NCBI RefSeq assembly: GCF_001544295.1
Contig: NZ_BCQF01000017.1
Coordinates: 1-62,728, forward strand
Origin: Enterococcus pseudoavium NBRC 100491
GTDB lineage: Bacteria > Bacillota > Bacilli > Lactobacillales > Enterococcaceae
Direction: 5' to 3'
Length of the DNA stretch: 62,728 bases
Made by a program: the position numbers and the translations under genes. Under the pieces are notes generated by a model. The model saw only the letters and a program-made list of their open reading frames with translations, was not told the origin of the DNA and made no database searches. Shown here piece by piece: positions 8,613-16,631 of the stretch (within the stretch, counting starts at the first letter, position 1; every line of letters begins with the position of its first letter).

Positions 8613-9671
8613 TTAAAATTCCCCTGGATTGGATTCGATCATTACTTTAATCTCATTGCCTTCCATCACTTTATCAAAAGCTTCCCGCCATTCAGTCAAA
8701 GGATATTTTTTCGTGATCATTTGATCGATATTGATTGCACCTTTCGCTAATAAATGAATTGCGATTGGCCAGTCATACGGATTTTGTGACCGACTGCCGA
8801 TATATTCGATTTCACGCTGAATGATTGATTCAGTATCTAGATCGACCATTTTATTCGCGAACAAACCGACTTGAACAAACTGGCCCTTTTTACGAATCAA
8901 TGGCAGGCTAGCGTTTACCGCAGGAACAGCGCCCGATGCATCATAAACTTTATCGACACCATAGCCATCCGTCACTTCATTGACAATCGCTGCCAAATCT
9001 TCCTTCATTGTATCAACAATGATATCCGCGCCTAGTTTTTTCGCTAATTCTAACCGGTGACCATCTTTGGTAATTCCAGTCATAATAACGAAGGCTCCAA
9101 TTTCTTTAGCAATCTGTAACAAGAACAACCCGATCGGTCCAGGTCCCATGATAATGATCGTATCTTTTAATTCTAAACGACTCTTTTGATACATCGCATG
9201 GACACAACAAGCTAGTGGTTCACTCATCGCTGCCCCTTCGTAACTTAAGTGATCGGGTAAGATATGAATACTTTCTTCCCGGGCTAATACGTAATTGGCC
9301 ATTGAGCCATTTTGCTGGGTCCCTATGCCTTTACGATACGGACATAGATTGTATTGTTTTTCTTTACAATAATCACATTCACCGCAAACATAAAACGTTG
9401 TCTCACTTGTAACTCGGTCACCAATTTTGACTTTCGTCACTTGATCACCTACCGCTACGACTTGACCAGAAAACTCGTGCCCTAAAACCACCGGTGTCGT
9501 GGGATTTTTATATTCTCCCTTGAAGGTATGAATATCTGATCCACAAATTCCAGTATAAGCAACTTTGATTAATACTTTATCGTCTATTGCTTCAGGTACA
9601 GGTAAATCAATAAATTCCATTTGGTCATAGCCAGGTGCCTGTTTAGAAACACCTTTCATCATTTTGCTCAT
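8613..9671 (-). CDS. Zinc-dependent polyol (phosphate) dehydrogenase, MDR family; probably galactitol-1-phosphate dehydrogenase-like
   Basis: A 352-residue medium-chain dehydrogenase. It has the catalytic zinc site GICGSDIHTF and GHEFSGQV (Cys near 43, His-Glu near 66), the structural zinc cysteines in CGECDYCKEKQYNLC, and the nucleotide-binding GPGPIG near 177. It is the last gene of an operon encoding a galactitol-type PTS, so oxidation of the imported polyol phosphate (galactitol-1-phosphate to tagatose-6-phosphate) is the natural role. By sequence alone it could also be a sorbitol, butanediol or threonine dehydrogenase. Family certain; substrate from context. Confidence 0.8.
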   Translation of the reverse strand: MSKMMKGVSKQAPGYDQMEFIDLPVPEAIDDKVLIKVAYTGICGSDIHTFKGEYKNPTTPVVLGHEFSGQVVAVGDQVTKVKIGDRVTSETTFYVCGECDYCKEKQYNLCPYRKGIGTQQNGSMANYVLAREESIHILPDHLSYEGAAMSEPLACCVHAMYQKSRLELKDTIIIMGPGPIGLFLLQIAKEIGAFVIMTGITKDGHRLELAKKLGADIIVDTMKEDLAAIVNEVTDGYGVDKVYDASGAVPAVNASLPLIRKKGQFVQVGLFANKMVDLDTESIIQREIEYIGSRSQNPYDWPIAIHLLAKGAINIDQMITKKYPLTEWREAFDKVMEGNEIKVMIESNPGEF

Positions 9672-9745
9672 TACTTTCGCTCTCCTTTTAGGAAAATAGC
9701 ACTTATTTTATTCACTATTTTGTTGATATCATCAAATTTGAAAAA

Positions 9746-11014
9746 CTACATTACTGAAGCAACTAATTCTGAGAATTTTAAGAAGATCCATTTCAAGAAG
9801 TTCCCACCAGTATCTAAGTTGGTTATTTGAGCTGCTCCGTCTGGGAATTTCACAATTCCTTCCGCCATTTCCGTAATGACTGGTGCAAAGTTTGTTGCCA
9901 TTAATAATGCCAAGGCCATCACAACGGTTAAAGAAATCACTGAGTGTAAAATATTTCCTTTACGGCTTGGAACAACTAAAGCAGCAAAGAATGGAATTGT
10001 TGCTAAGTCACCGAATGGTAATACACGGTTCCCTGGTAAAATCACAGCTAAGAATAAAGTAATCGGTACCATCAATAGACCAGTCGATAGTGCAGCTGGT
10101 GAACCAGTGGCTAAGGCTGCATCCATTCCTAGATAGATTTCGCGGTCGCCATAACGGCTTTGCAGTACTTTTTGCGCGCCCTCTTGGATTGGAATTAAAC
10201 CTTCCATCAAGATTTTTACCATCCGTGGCATTAAGAACATCACAGCACCCATATTCATCCCAATTTGCAAAATGCCAATAATATCGTAACCACCTAACAA
10301 TCCTAGGAACATCCCGATGATAATTCCCATAATCATTGGTTCTCCGAAAATACCAAAACGTTTTTGGATTGTTTCTGGTTTCACGTCTAATTTATTAATC
10401 CCAGGAATTTTATCCACTAACCAGCCAACTGGCAAAGCTAGCACCGCATAACCTTGTGCTGAACCAGTTGTGATACTAATCCCTTCTAAGCCATAATATT
10501 CTTGAACTTTCGGTGCCGTCTTGTCGGCGATAATTTGAATAATAATCGTAAACAAAATCCCACATAGGATGCCAAAGAAAAAACTTTTTGTTACAATATA
10601 ACCAGTTGCTGCTACAGAACTAACATGCCAGTAGTTCCAGATATCGATATTAAGTGTCTTGGTCCGATTCAATGCCAACATGATTAAGTTCACGATTAAA
10701 ATCACTGGAATCATCACAGCCGCGATTGGTTGCGCCCATGTCCCGGCTGAGACTGCTGGCCAGCCTGCATCAATGATTGTCAGGTTCAAACCGAACCGCT
10801 CCACCATTGCTTGTGCTGCCGGACCAACGTTTGTTGTTAAAACGGTAATGACCAAGTTAATCCCGATCATCCCAATACCAACAGTAATTCCAGAAATAAT
10901 TGCTTTTTTCACTGGTACTCTAAAAATGAGTCCTACAATGAAGATAATAATTGGCAGCATAACACTTGGACCAGCACCTAAAATACTTTGTACTGCATTC
11001 ATTAAACCATCCAT
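9746..11014 (-). CDS. PTS galactitol-type EIIC membrane permease
   Basis: A 422-residue polytopic membrane protein of the EIIC-Gat family with about ten hydrophobic segments. Recognisable parts are IIIFIVGLIFRVPVKKAIISG near the N-terminus, VGWLVDKIPGINKLD, and the conserved FGEPMIMGIIIGMFLGLLGGYD block. It imports and helps phosphorylate a polyol or pentitol. The order regulator-EIIA-EIIB-EIIC-dehydrogenase is a complete galactitol-like set. The exact sugar alcohol (galactitol, arabitol or another) cannot be told from sequence. Confidence 0.87.
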   Translation of the reverse strand: MDGLMNAVQSILGAGPSVMLPIIIFIVGLIFRVPVKKAIISGITVGIGMIGINLVITVLTTNVGPAAQAMVERFGLNLTIIDAGWPAVSAGTWAQPIAAVMIPVILIVNLIMLALNRTKTLNIDIWNYWHVSSVAATGYIVTKSFFFGILCGILFTIIIQIIADKTAPKVQEYYGLEGISITTGSAQGYAVLALPVGWLVDKIPGINKLDVKPETIQKRFGIFGEPMIMGIIIGMFLGLLGGYDIIGILQIGMNMGAVMFLMPRMVKILMEGLIPIQEGAQKVLQSRYGDREIYLGMDAALATGSPAALSTGLLMVPITLFLAVILPGNRVLPFGDLATIPFFAALVVPSRKGNILHSVISLTVVMALALLMATNFAPVITEMAEGIVKFPDGAAQITNLDTGGNFLKWIFLKFSELVASVM

Positions 11015-11148
11015 ACATTCTTTCCTCCTGATTCGTTATAATTTATTTATTTTCACAAAATAAATCGCTTCTCATCAGATAACGGCTCCGCTAATATCCA
11101 TAAGGTCAACACCCTACGATTTCAACGGAACACGCTATCTTTTAAAAA

Positions 11149-11439
11149 TTATTGGATCCCTTTAGCAGCCTCAATAATTTCATTTTCAACTTTTTCTGTT
11201 CCGATCCCTGTCAAAAAGGCCATCGCTTTAATCGCAGGAATGCTATATTCTGTTGGTAGCATCGTTGTAGAGATCAACATATCGGCGCTATCTTGTTTAG
11301 CTGCCGCTTCGGCGATTTTGATTTGAGTAATTTCTACCGGCAAATTGTTTTTAGCGAATAATTCCTCGACTTTTTTCATAACCACCGTTGATGTTGCGAT
11401 TCCTGCTCCACATGCTACTAATACGCGAATTTTTTTCAT
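11149..11439 (-). CDS. PTS galactitol-type EIIB component
   Basis: A 96-residue cytoplasmic EIIB. The phosphocysteine is Cys10 in VLVACGAGIATSTVV, followed by a lactose/galactitol-type Rossmann-like fold and the STTMLP segment. It accepts phosphate from the upstream EIIA and passes it to the substrate bound by the EIIC encoded 134 bases downstream. AGGAG precedes the ATG. Length is typical for EIIB-Gat. Confidence 0.9.
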   Translation of the reverse strand: MKKIRVLVACGAGIATSTVVMKKVEELFAKNNLPVEITQIKIAEAAAKQDSADMLISTTMLPTEYSIPAIKAMAFLTGIGTEKVENEIIEAAKGIQ

Positions 11440-11455
11440 TTTAATGACGCTCCTC

Positions 11456-11929
11456 TTATAATTGATTTTTTTTAATGACGCTGACTAATTCATTTTCGTT
11501 TGTTGCTAATAATAATTCTGCTAAAACAGATTCATTCTGTAACAGCCCCATTAGAGACTGCAGCATTTCTAATTGTGCATGGGGCTGGTTCAAGCCTAAT
11601 ACGAAGACGATTTGTGCTTTAACTTGTTGCGTATTGTCTTCCATGCTGTAAAAAACAGTTGGTTCTTGTAAAGTGACGACCGCTACGAATTCTTCCAAGA
11701 CACATTCTGCATCTGTGTGAGGAATTGCCGCCCCAAGATTCATCAATTGAATCCCTGTTGGAAAAGTTGCTTCTCTTTTCTTAATTCGCTCTAAGAAATC
11801 TTCTCTGACCCAGCCAAGATCTAACGCTTTTTGCGCAACCTGTTCAAACAGTTCGTCTTGGCTTTTAAAATTTTCTTGTGCGAAAACCAAAGGTTCTTTT
11901 ACATAGGAACTTAGTGTCGTTTCTGTCAT
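11456..11929 (-). CDS. PTS galactitol-type EIIA component (fructose/mannitol EIIA fold)
   Basis: A 157-residue EIIA of the PTS EIIA type 2 family. The phosphohistidine is His71 in LGAAIPHTDAECV, with the family-typical FVLGLNQPHAQLEMLQSLMGLL later. I place the start at the ATG at 11929, which shares a base with the stop of the upstream regulator (TAATG) and has GGAGGG seven bases upstream. The longer frame to 11944 lies inside the regulator. The overlap suggests translational coupling, and the gene is followed 16 bases later by EIIB. Confidence 0.9.
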   Translation of the reverse strand: MTETTLSSYVKEPLVFAQENFKSQDELFEQVAQKALDLGWVREDFLERIKKREATFPTGIQLMNLGAAIPHTDAECVLEEFVAVVTLQEPTVFYSMEDNTQQVKAQIVFVLGLNQPHAQLEMLQSLMGLLQNESVLAELLLATNENELVSVIKKNQL

Positions 11930-14004
11930 TAGTTTGCCCTCCAATACTCATCGTTGAATTCAATTAACGCCTCCCGAATTTCTTCCTTCGTTTGCGCTTG
12001 TTCTATTTTGGCTAGTTGCTCCGAGCCAGCCAAACTCATCATTTCAAAAATTAAATCTAAATGTTCTTCCTTATCATTCGATCCCAATAAGATAACCGTA
12101 TGGATCTTCCGACCATCTTCAGTGACGATCCCTTTCTTAACAATCCCTAAACTAATCCCGACGCCAATTGCGCCTGCTTCTGCTACCGTATGGGGTAATG
12201 CGAGTTTGTGACGTAAGACAACATAGGCCGGTAGTTCCGGCATTTCTTTTTTCAGTGCTTTTATATAATCCGTTGTAATGATTTGTTGTCGCTCCAACGG
12301 TTGAGCCAAAGCAGTTAAAACCTCTGACCAATCAATTGCTTTTTCAAAAATTTGAATCGTTTCCCCTTTTAGCAAATCAATCAAATGTGGTCGTTTCTTT
12401 TCTAAGATTTTAGAGTCTTTTGGAGCGAATAACCCTAACAATTCATCATAGAGACCAGCCTCATCAACGACTTCCGCATGTTTTTTCACGACCGCTAAAA
12501 TTTTCTCCGGTGTAACTGCCTCGGTCTGGATCAACGCCGTTGAACGTAAGACCCGCTCGCGTAATTGTCGTTTTTCTTTTTCGGACAAAAAGTTATCGAC
12601 CACAAACAGCTTCTTCTCTGTTTTTAGCGGCACTGCAGAAAACACCAGATCGACATCATATTCCGTGCGATAAAACTCTCGGGCGGACATAGTCGCAACA
12701 AAATCAATTTCCGGTAGCAAGTTGCGTAATGTATTTTCCAGCAAAGCTGCGATAGAAATTCCGTTAGGGCAAACAATGATTGCCCGCTTCCGATTTTCTG
12801 GATGAACGATTTCTGTACTTTCAACAATATGACTGCCAATAAATAAAGAGATGAAAAATAATTCTGCATCTGGCAACGCTTGCTCGAAATAATCCTCTAA
12901 TGGACCACTGGACTCTTTGACTAGATAAAACAGTGAAAATAAATTGGCATCCTTATTTTCTTGATAAAAACGAGTCTGTAAGTTCAAGTGATACTTAATC
13001 CGATAATAGGCCGGACGCATATGGACCAACAGTCGATCAAGTAATTTATCCTTATCCTCTAGTCCAACACCGGCGATCCGTTCAAAGTTAGCGATTACTT
13101 TTTCCAAGGCTTCTTTCATTTTATTTAGCTCTTTCACCGAGAGTATGTCGCCTCGTGAAAGATTGGTCGTTAAAAGTAGCAGCGTTAAATAGACTCGTTC
13201 ATTTTCAGTTAAACCATCCACATCCCAGATCACGCGATCGGCTGCCAAATATTCTTTTGTATCGGACAATTCACGATAATTGATTTTGAAGCTGTAAGAG
13301 ATCAGCTTGCCTTTTTGCGCTCGTCGAATCATTAAAATAATTAGTAATGGTAATGTTCTAAGACGTTCATCGGTAAATTGAACTTCTAATTCCTCTTCCA
13401 CTAGTTCTACCCGTTTACGAAAGACTTCAATTTCTTTAGAATCAATATTGGCATACTGACTGATCAATTGAATTCCGTTATACATCCCAGCTAGCTGATT
13501 CAGTAAATCCGATAGCAAATTACGTTTGTTCCACTCATCACCATGAATAAAGTAGCCTTTTTGCCGCGTGTACTTTAGACTTAATTCGTTGTGTTGCAGC
13601 TCTTGGTCGACCTCTTTCAGGTCACGCAATACGGTATTCCGACTAACTTTTAATTCATCAATGAAATGATTCAATGAAAGATAATCTTCTTTACTTAACA
13701 ACATCAGTTCAATTACGGCTGATCGTTCTTTACCAGAAAAAACATAACTTTCGTTAGTTTCTCCTAGCGGCTCATCACCACCCTTAAAGTTTGAAAGAAT
13801 CTCATTTGCAATGAGAAAGTGACCATTTTTTGTTCGTTTGATCTCACTCAGTTTTTCATCTAATAAAGAATCATTGATTTTCTTCAAAGCGTAATTCAAT
13901 TGACCACGCGTTAAATCAAATTTCTCACACAAAGCTTTACTAGTAATTTGGGGGTTGTTGACTAACTCAACAAAAATTTGGTTTGTTCTTTCTTCTAAAT
14001 TCAT
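11929..14004 (-). CDS. PRD-domain transcriptional regulator of the galactitol-type PTS operon
   Basis: About 691 residues with N-terminal winged-helix segments (SKALCEKFDLTRGQLNYALKK; LNHFIDELKVSRNTVLRDLKE), two PRD domains, an EIIB-like domain with Cys in IIVCPNGISIAALL, and a C-terminal EIIA domain with His in LALPHTVAEAG. This architecture matches MtlR/LicR-type activators controlled by PTS phosphorylation. The frame opens at 14010, but GAGGG fits the ATG at 14004 better. It is the first gene of its operon. The 370-base region upstream holds a cre-like box, repeated motifs and a hairpin, described separately. Confidence 0.88.
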   Translation of the reverse strand: MNLEERTNQIFVELVNNPQITSKALCEKFDLTRGQLNYALKKINDSLLDEKLSEIKRTKNGHFLIANEILSNFKGGDEPLGETNESYVFSGKERSAVIELMLLSKEDYLSLNHFIDELKVSRNTVLRDLKEVDQELQHNELSLKYTRQKGYFIHGDEWNKRNLLSDLLNQLAGMYNGIQLISQYANIDSKEIEVFRKRVELVEEELEVQFTDERLRTLPLLIILMIRRAQKGKLISYSFKINYRELSDTKEYLAADRVIWDVDGLTENERVYLTLLLLTTNLSRGDILSVKELNKMKEALEKVIANFERIAGVGLEDKDKLLDRLLVHMRPAYYRIKYHLNLQTRFYQENKDANLFSLFYLVKESSGPLEDYFEQALPDAELFFISLFIGSHIVESTEIVHPENRKRAIIVCPNGISIAALLENTLRNLLPEIDFVATMSAREFYRTEYDVDLVFSAVPLKTEKKLFVVDNFLSEKEKRQLRERVLRSTALIQTEAVTPEKILAVVKKHAEVVDEAGLYDELLGLFAPKDSKILEKKRPHLIDLLKGETIQIFEKAIDWSEVLTALAQPLERQQIITTDYIKALKKEMPELPAYVVLRHKLALPHTVAEAGAIGVGISLGIVKKGIVTEDGRKIHTVILLGSNDKEEHLDLIFEMMSLAGSEQLAKIEQAQTKEEIREALIEFNDEYWRAN

Positions 14005-14034
14005 TGTCATCCCTCTTTACACCCTTAATTTAAC

Positions 14035-14050
14035 TTAAAACCGCTTACAT
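14035..14050 (-). promoter_or_regulatory. Candidate cre (CcpA) site upstream of the galactitol-type operon
   Basis: On the minus strand ATGTAAGCGGTTTTAA matches the CcpA consensus WTGNAARCGNWWWCA at all but one position. It lies 30-46 bases before the regulator start, as expected for glucose repression. Confidence 0.55.
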
Positions 14051-14084
14051 TTCTATCTCATTTGCTTCCCAATAATTCAGTGTT

Positions 14085-14100
14085 TTTTATGCAACTTGGG
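14085..14100 (-). repeat. Repeated operator-like motif, copy 1
   Basis: Minus-strand CCCAAGTTGCATAA. The same 13-14 bases recur at 14201-14214, and a weaker version (AGTTTGCATAAA) at 14265-14276. All copies lie in the leader of the galactitol-type operon and point the same way, as binding sites of the PRD activator might. Confidence 0.5.
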
Positions 14101-14120
14101 GCTTATAAACTATTCTTTTG

Positions 14121-14159
14121 CTAAAAAAAATTAGTTAACTCTTAAAAAAGGCTAACTAA
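14121..14159 (-). terminator. Hairpin with T-run inside the galactitol-type operon leader
   Basis: TTAGTTAGC and GTTAACTAA (one mismatch) form a stem around an 11-base loop. On the minus strand eight Ts follow, so it resembles an intrinsic terminator. It sits about 120 bases before the regulator gene and between two copies of the repeated motif, so it could be an attenuator or the end of a short upstream transcript. Confidence 0.5.
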
Positions 14160-14200
14160 CAATCGAAAAACATCGTTCTATTCTTTTTTTTGACTACAAA

Positions 14201-14214
14201 TTATGCAACTTGGG
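14201..14214 (-). repeat. Repeated operator-like motif, copy 2
   Basis: Minus-strand CCCAAGTTGCATAA, identical to the core of copy 1 at 14087-14100 and about 114 bases away. A third, degenerate copy follows at 14265-14276. Confidence 0.5.
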
Positions 14215-14297
14215 ACTCTTTATTTCACCTTATTTTACCAAGAGTCTCATTCTTTGTCTGTTCTTTATGCAAACTAGACTTTACAATTTTTGAATCA

Positions 14298-14333
14298 AAG
14301 AGGATGCGACAAAAGTCTTGTCATATCCTCTTT
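14298..14333. terminator. Intergenic hairpin, terminator-like
   Basis: AAAGAGGAT and ATCCTCTTT flank a partly paired centre. The plus strand continues T-rich, and the minus strand has only a modest T-run. It lies about 50 bases after the stop of the 135-residue unknown gene and probably terminates that transcript. AGAGGATGxGACAAAAGTC-type hairpins are common between enterococcal genes. Confidence 0.5.
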
Positions 14334-14380
14334 CTTATTTTCCAACTAAAAAAGTACCTCTCATTTGCAGTTACGATTCG

Positions 14381-14788
14381 TCAATCAATCGCAAGCTTGA
14401 TTTCATAGGGTTCGATTTTAAACAGCTGAACTAAGACTTCATTTACTTGCTTAAACAACTCTTCGTTTATTTCAAAAGTTTTATTGACTTGTAACCGTTG
14501 GTCATCTGTTTGATACACAATTTGATCACCTAGATAGATTGGCTTGACCTGTGCTGTCTCATTTTTCAAAATAATTTCCTCATCGCCAATACCGACGGGA
14601 ATCACTGCTTCACGCCAGCCATTTTTTTGTGCGATCGTTTGGACCAGCGAAGGCAGATCAAATGCCTCTAATACTTCTGAGCGCTGATCTTCGAAATGAA
14701 TCGTGAAGGTCTCCGTATTTTTGAGACCACAGGCATTACAACCGCCCTCAACTAAAAAAGCTTGGCTACTGATTGCTGCTCTAGGCAT
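14381..14788 (-). CDS. Conserved-looking protein of unknown function with a CxxC motif
   Basis: A 135-residue soluble protein that I do not recognise. Visible features are a GGCNACGLKNTETF segment with two cysteines (residues 17 and 20), possibly a metal or redox site, and an amphipathic C-terminal half without membrane segments. Its start lies 8 bases inside the end of the HAD phosphatase gene, so the two are translationally coupled and probably act together. It is followed by a hairpin. It is very likely a real gene because of the coupling and protein-like composition, but no function can be given. Confidence 0.7.
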   Translation of the reverse strand: MPRAAISSQAFLVEGGCNACGLKNTETFTIHFEDQRSEVLEAFDLPSLVQTIAQKNGWREAVIPVGIGDEEIILKNETAQVKPIYLGDQIVYQTDDQRLQVNKTFEINEELFKQVNEVLVQLFKIEPYEIKLAID

Positions 14789-15458
14789 GTTGTTCCCTCT
14801 TTTCTTGATAGATTTTTGTTAACGAAGTGGCATCTAAATCAGCAAAAGAGGAAACTACCACATCTGCAAATGACAGATCTTGCTTCGGAAAAGCTGGATT
14901 AGCAAAACCAACACAGACCATCCCAGCATTTCGAACAGCTCCGGTGCCATTTTTGGTATCCTCGATCCCAAGACAGTTTTTCGGATCAACACCGATCCGT
15001 TCAGCAGCTGCTAGATAGACATCTGGTGCTGGTTTTGAATGCTTCACTTCTTCCGTACTAACAACCTCTGAGAAATAGTCTGATAGACCAAGGGCTAATA
15101 AATTTTCTTTGATTTCAGCTAATGAGGAGGAGGAGGCCACGGCTAATTTCAAGCCCGCTCCATGCAAACGCTTAACAAAGGCTTGGACATGGGGGATTAC
15201 TTTGATTCCATCACGCCGGATCATTTCTTGCCGTAATGCTGTCATTTTTGCCACATATTCTGGAACAGTCAGCGGTAATGCGAATTCTTGCTTCATCTGC
15301 TGCCACATATATTCACTGGTAGTTCCCATAAATTGAAAGTGATAGCTCTCCTCCACAATGTGTCCAGCCTCTCTTAAAATTTGAGATTTACTTTGAAAAT
15401 AAGTATATTCTGAATCAACTAATACACCGTCCATATCAAAAATAATTGCTTCTAACAT
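14781..15458 (-). CDS. HAD-superfamily sugar-phosphate phosphatase / beta-phosphoglucomutase-like
   Basis: A 225-residue subfamily IA HAD enzyme. Motif I is DMDGVLVDSE near residue 8, motif II is AVASSSS near 110, motif III is the Lys in KHSKPAPDVYL, and motif IV is GIEDTKNG. The cap and motifs fit the beta-phosphoglucomutase/2-deoxyglucose-6-phosphatase group. The preferred start is ATG 15458, with GGAGG at a 6-base spacing, not the frame opening at 15497. It is coupled to the unknown gene downstream. It could be a housekeeping phosphatase for sugar phosphates; the true substrate is unknown. Confidence 0.82.
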   Translation of the reverse strand: MLEAIIFDMDGVLVDSEYTYFQSKSQILREAGHIVEESYHFQFMGTTSEYMWQQMKQEFALPLTVPEYVAKMTALRQEMIRRDGIKVIPHVQAFVKRLHGAGLKLAVASSSSLAEIKENLLALGLSDYFSEVVSTEEVKHSKPAPDVYLAAAERIGVDPKNCLGIEDTKNGTGAVRNAGMVCVGFANPAFPKQDLSFADVVVSSFADLDATSLTKIYQEKREQHA

Positions 15459-15544
15459 TCTGATCCTCCCTAATAACATTTGTTTAAACTTTACCACAGA
15501 TAATTTGTTGAATATAGTCCCGCTTGATTATGTCTAAATTTCGA

Positions 15545-15572
15545 CAAAAACGTACAGCACAAGCTGTACGTT
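15545..15572 (-). terminator. Terminator of the TMEM175-like gene
   Basis: ACGTACAGC and GCTGTACGT form a perfect 9-bp stem with a 4-base loop. On the minus strand five Ts follow. It begins at the stop codon of the channel gene. Confidence 0.8.
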
Positions 15573-16144
15573 TAAAGGTTTTTTTCTACGACTTTTTCTG
15601 GGATGAACCACATCAATAAAATCAAGACATTTACGATCAATACAGCAATCGGAGTGATTAATTTCCCTAAAAGTAGTGCAACAGCTGCACCACCAACTGA
15701 AATGTATAATTTAGGATAGTGTCCAAACAATTGACCAATCTTAGAATCTTTTCCATTGGCCCGCACCAAAGCTTGGACTAATAGGTAATAAGCAAAATTA
15801 GTCCCTAAGATTACTGCGCCATACAAGGCTTGCGGTGGCCAATCAAACGGATAATCACCGACCCATGCAGTCACATAGGGAAATAGAGTCATCATCAAAA
15901 TTAAAAAATTATTTACCCATAAGACCCAGCCGTCAACCTTTCGCACCAACTGAAAAAGATGGTGATGATTATTCCAATAGATTGCTAGACTTACAAAACT
16001 AATCAAATAAATGATAAATTTATGTTCCATATTTATAAATGCCGACCAGTTAGGCGATGTTGGCTCATGTAATTCTAATACTAGCAAGGTCATGATGATC
16101 GCGATAACTGCGTCGGTAAAGGCTTCAATTCGTGATTTTGGCAT
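15572..16144 (-). CDS. TMEM175-family (DUF1211) potassium channel homologue
   Basis: A 190-residue membrane protein with about six hydrophobic segments. The diagnostic N-terminal motif RxxxFxDxVxAIxxT is present as RIEAFTDAVIAIIMT at residues 5-19, followed by LVLEL. Bacterial TMEM175 proteins form tetrameric K+-selective leak channels. It is monocistronic, with its own terminator, between a phosphatase pair and a small membrane protein. Family call is firm from the motif; its physiological role here is not visible. Confidence 0.85.
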   Translation of the reverse strand: MPKSRIEAFTDAVIAIIMTLLVLELHEPTSPNWSAFINMEHKFIIYLISFVSLAIYWNNHHHLFQLVRKVDGWVLWVNNFLILMMTLFPYVTAWVGDYPFDWPPQALYGAVILGTNFAYYLLVQALVRANGKDSKIGQLFGHYPKLYISVGGAAVALLLGKLITPIAVLIVNVLILLMWFIPEKVVEKNL

Positions 16145-16308
16145 TGTTTACTCCAATCGTTACTTACTAAAAATCAGGGTTATCTGACTACCATTAAACC
16201 AAAAAAAGATAAAATTTACCAACAAATACGTCTTAAGTTGGACGTAAGCAAACAAAGAGTTTGATAAACTAGGGTTAAGTTAAAACAAACGGAAAGAAGG
16301 AATTTAAA

Positions 16309-16500
16309 ATGATGAAAGATTATCCAATGGTTGTTCGAATTTTAGCTGTCGTCGGCTTTTTCTTAGTAGCTAGTTTGCTTTTAAGTATTATCATACCGGT
16401 TGTTTCCAGTCTGATCGGCTTATTCTTTAGAATCGCGATTCCACTGGCGATTGCTTACTTCTTAGTTAACTGGTTGACGAAACGGCGCCGGTCGTATTAA
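16309..16500 (+). CDS. Small hydrophobic membrane protein, unknown function
   Basis: A 63-residue protein with two adjacent hydrophobic stretches (about residues 8-30 and 33-53) and a basic C-terminus (TKRRRSY). A Shine-Dalgarno AGAAGGAA precedes the ATG, and a strong terminator follows directly, so it is a genuine single-gene transcription unit. A possible promoter is TTGGAC near 16234 with TGATAA 18 bases later. I cannot assign a function. Confidence 0.7.
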   Translation: MMKDYPMVVRILAVVGFFLVASLLLSIIIPVVSSLIGLFFRIAIPLAIAYFLVNWLTKRRRSY

Positions 16501-16514
16501 CTCTTAATAAAAAG

Positions 16515-16555
16515 AAAGCGGGATGACACACTTGTTGTCATCCCGCTTTTATTTA
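16515..16555 (+). terminator. Terminator of the small membrane protein gene
   Basis: AAAGCGGGATGACA and TGTCATCCCGCTTT form a perfect 14-bp stem with a 6-base loop followed by a T-rich tail. Confidence 0.9.
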
Positions 16556-16631
16556 ACTCTTCCAACTCTCGATCATCTTACTGTGGTTTTAATCATATTT
16601 GACCAGGAAAAATTGGAATGCCTTAGTCTCT

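Noticed and set aside
8410-8616. A 68-codon plus-strand frame upstream of srlD
   Set aside because: AT-rich intergenic DNA with low-complexity residues; it runs through the terminator of the neighbouring operon and has no convincing Shine-Dalgarno sequence.
10659-11063. A 134-codon plus-strand frame opposite the galactitol-type EIIC
   Set aside because: Opposite-strand shadow of a membrane protein gene; its hydrophobic look comes from the codon pattern.
14190-14408. A 72-codon plus-strand frame in the galactitol-type leader
   Set aside because: It covers the repeats and hairpins, lacks a Shine-Dalgarno sequence and overlaps the end of a convergent gene.
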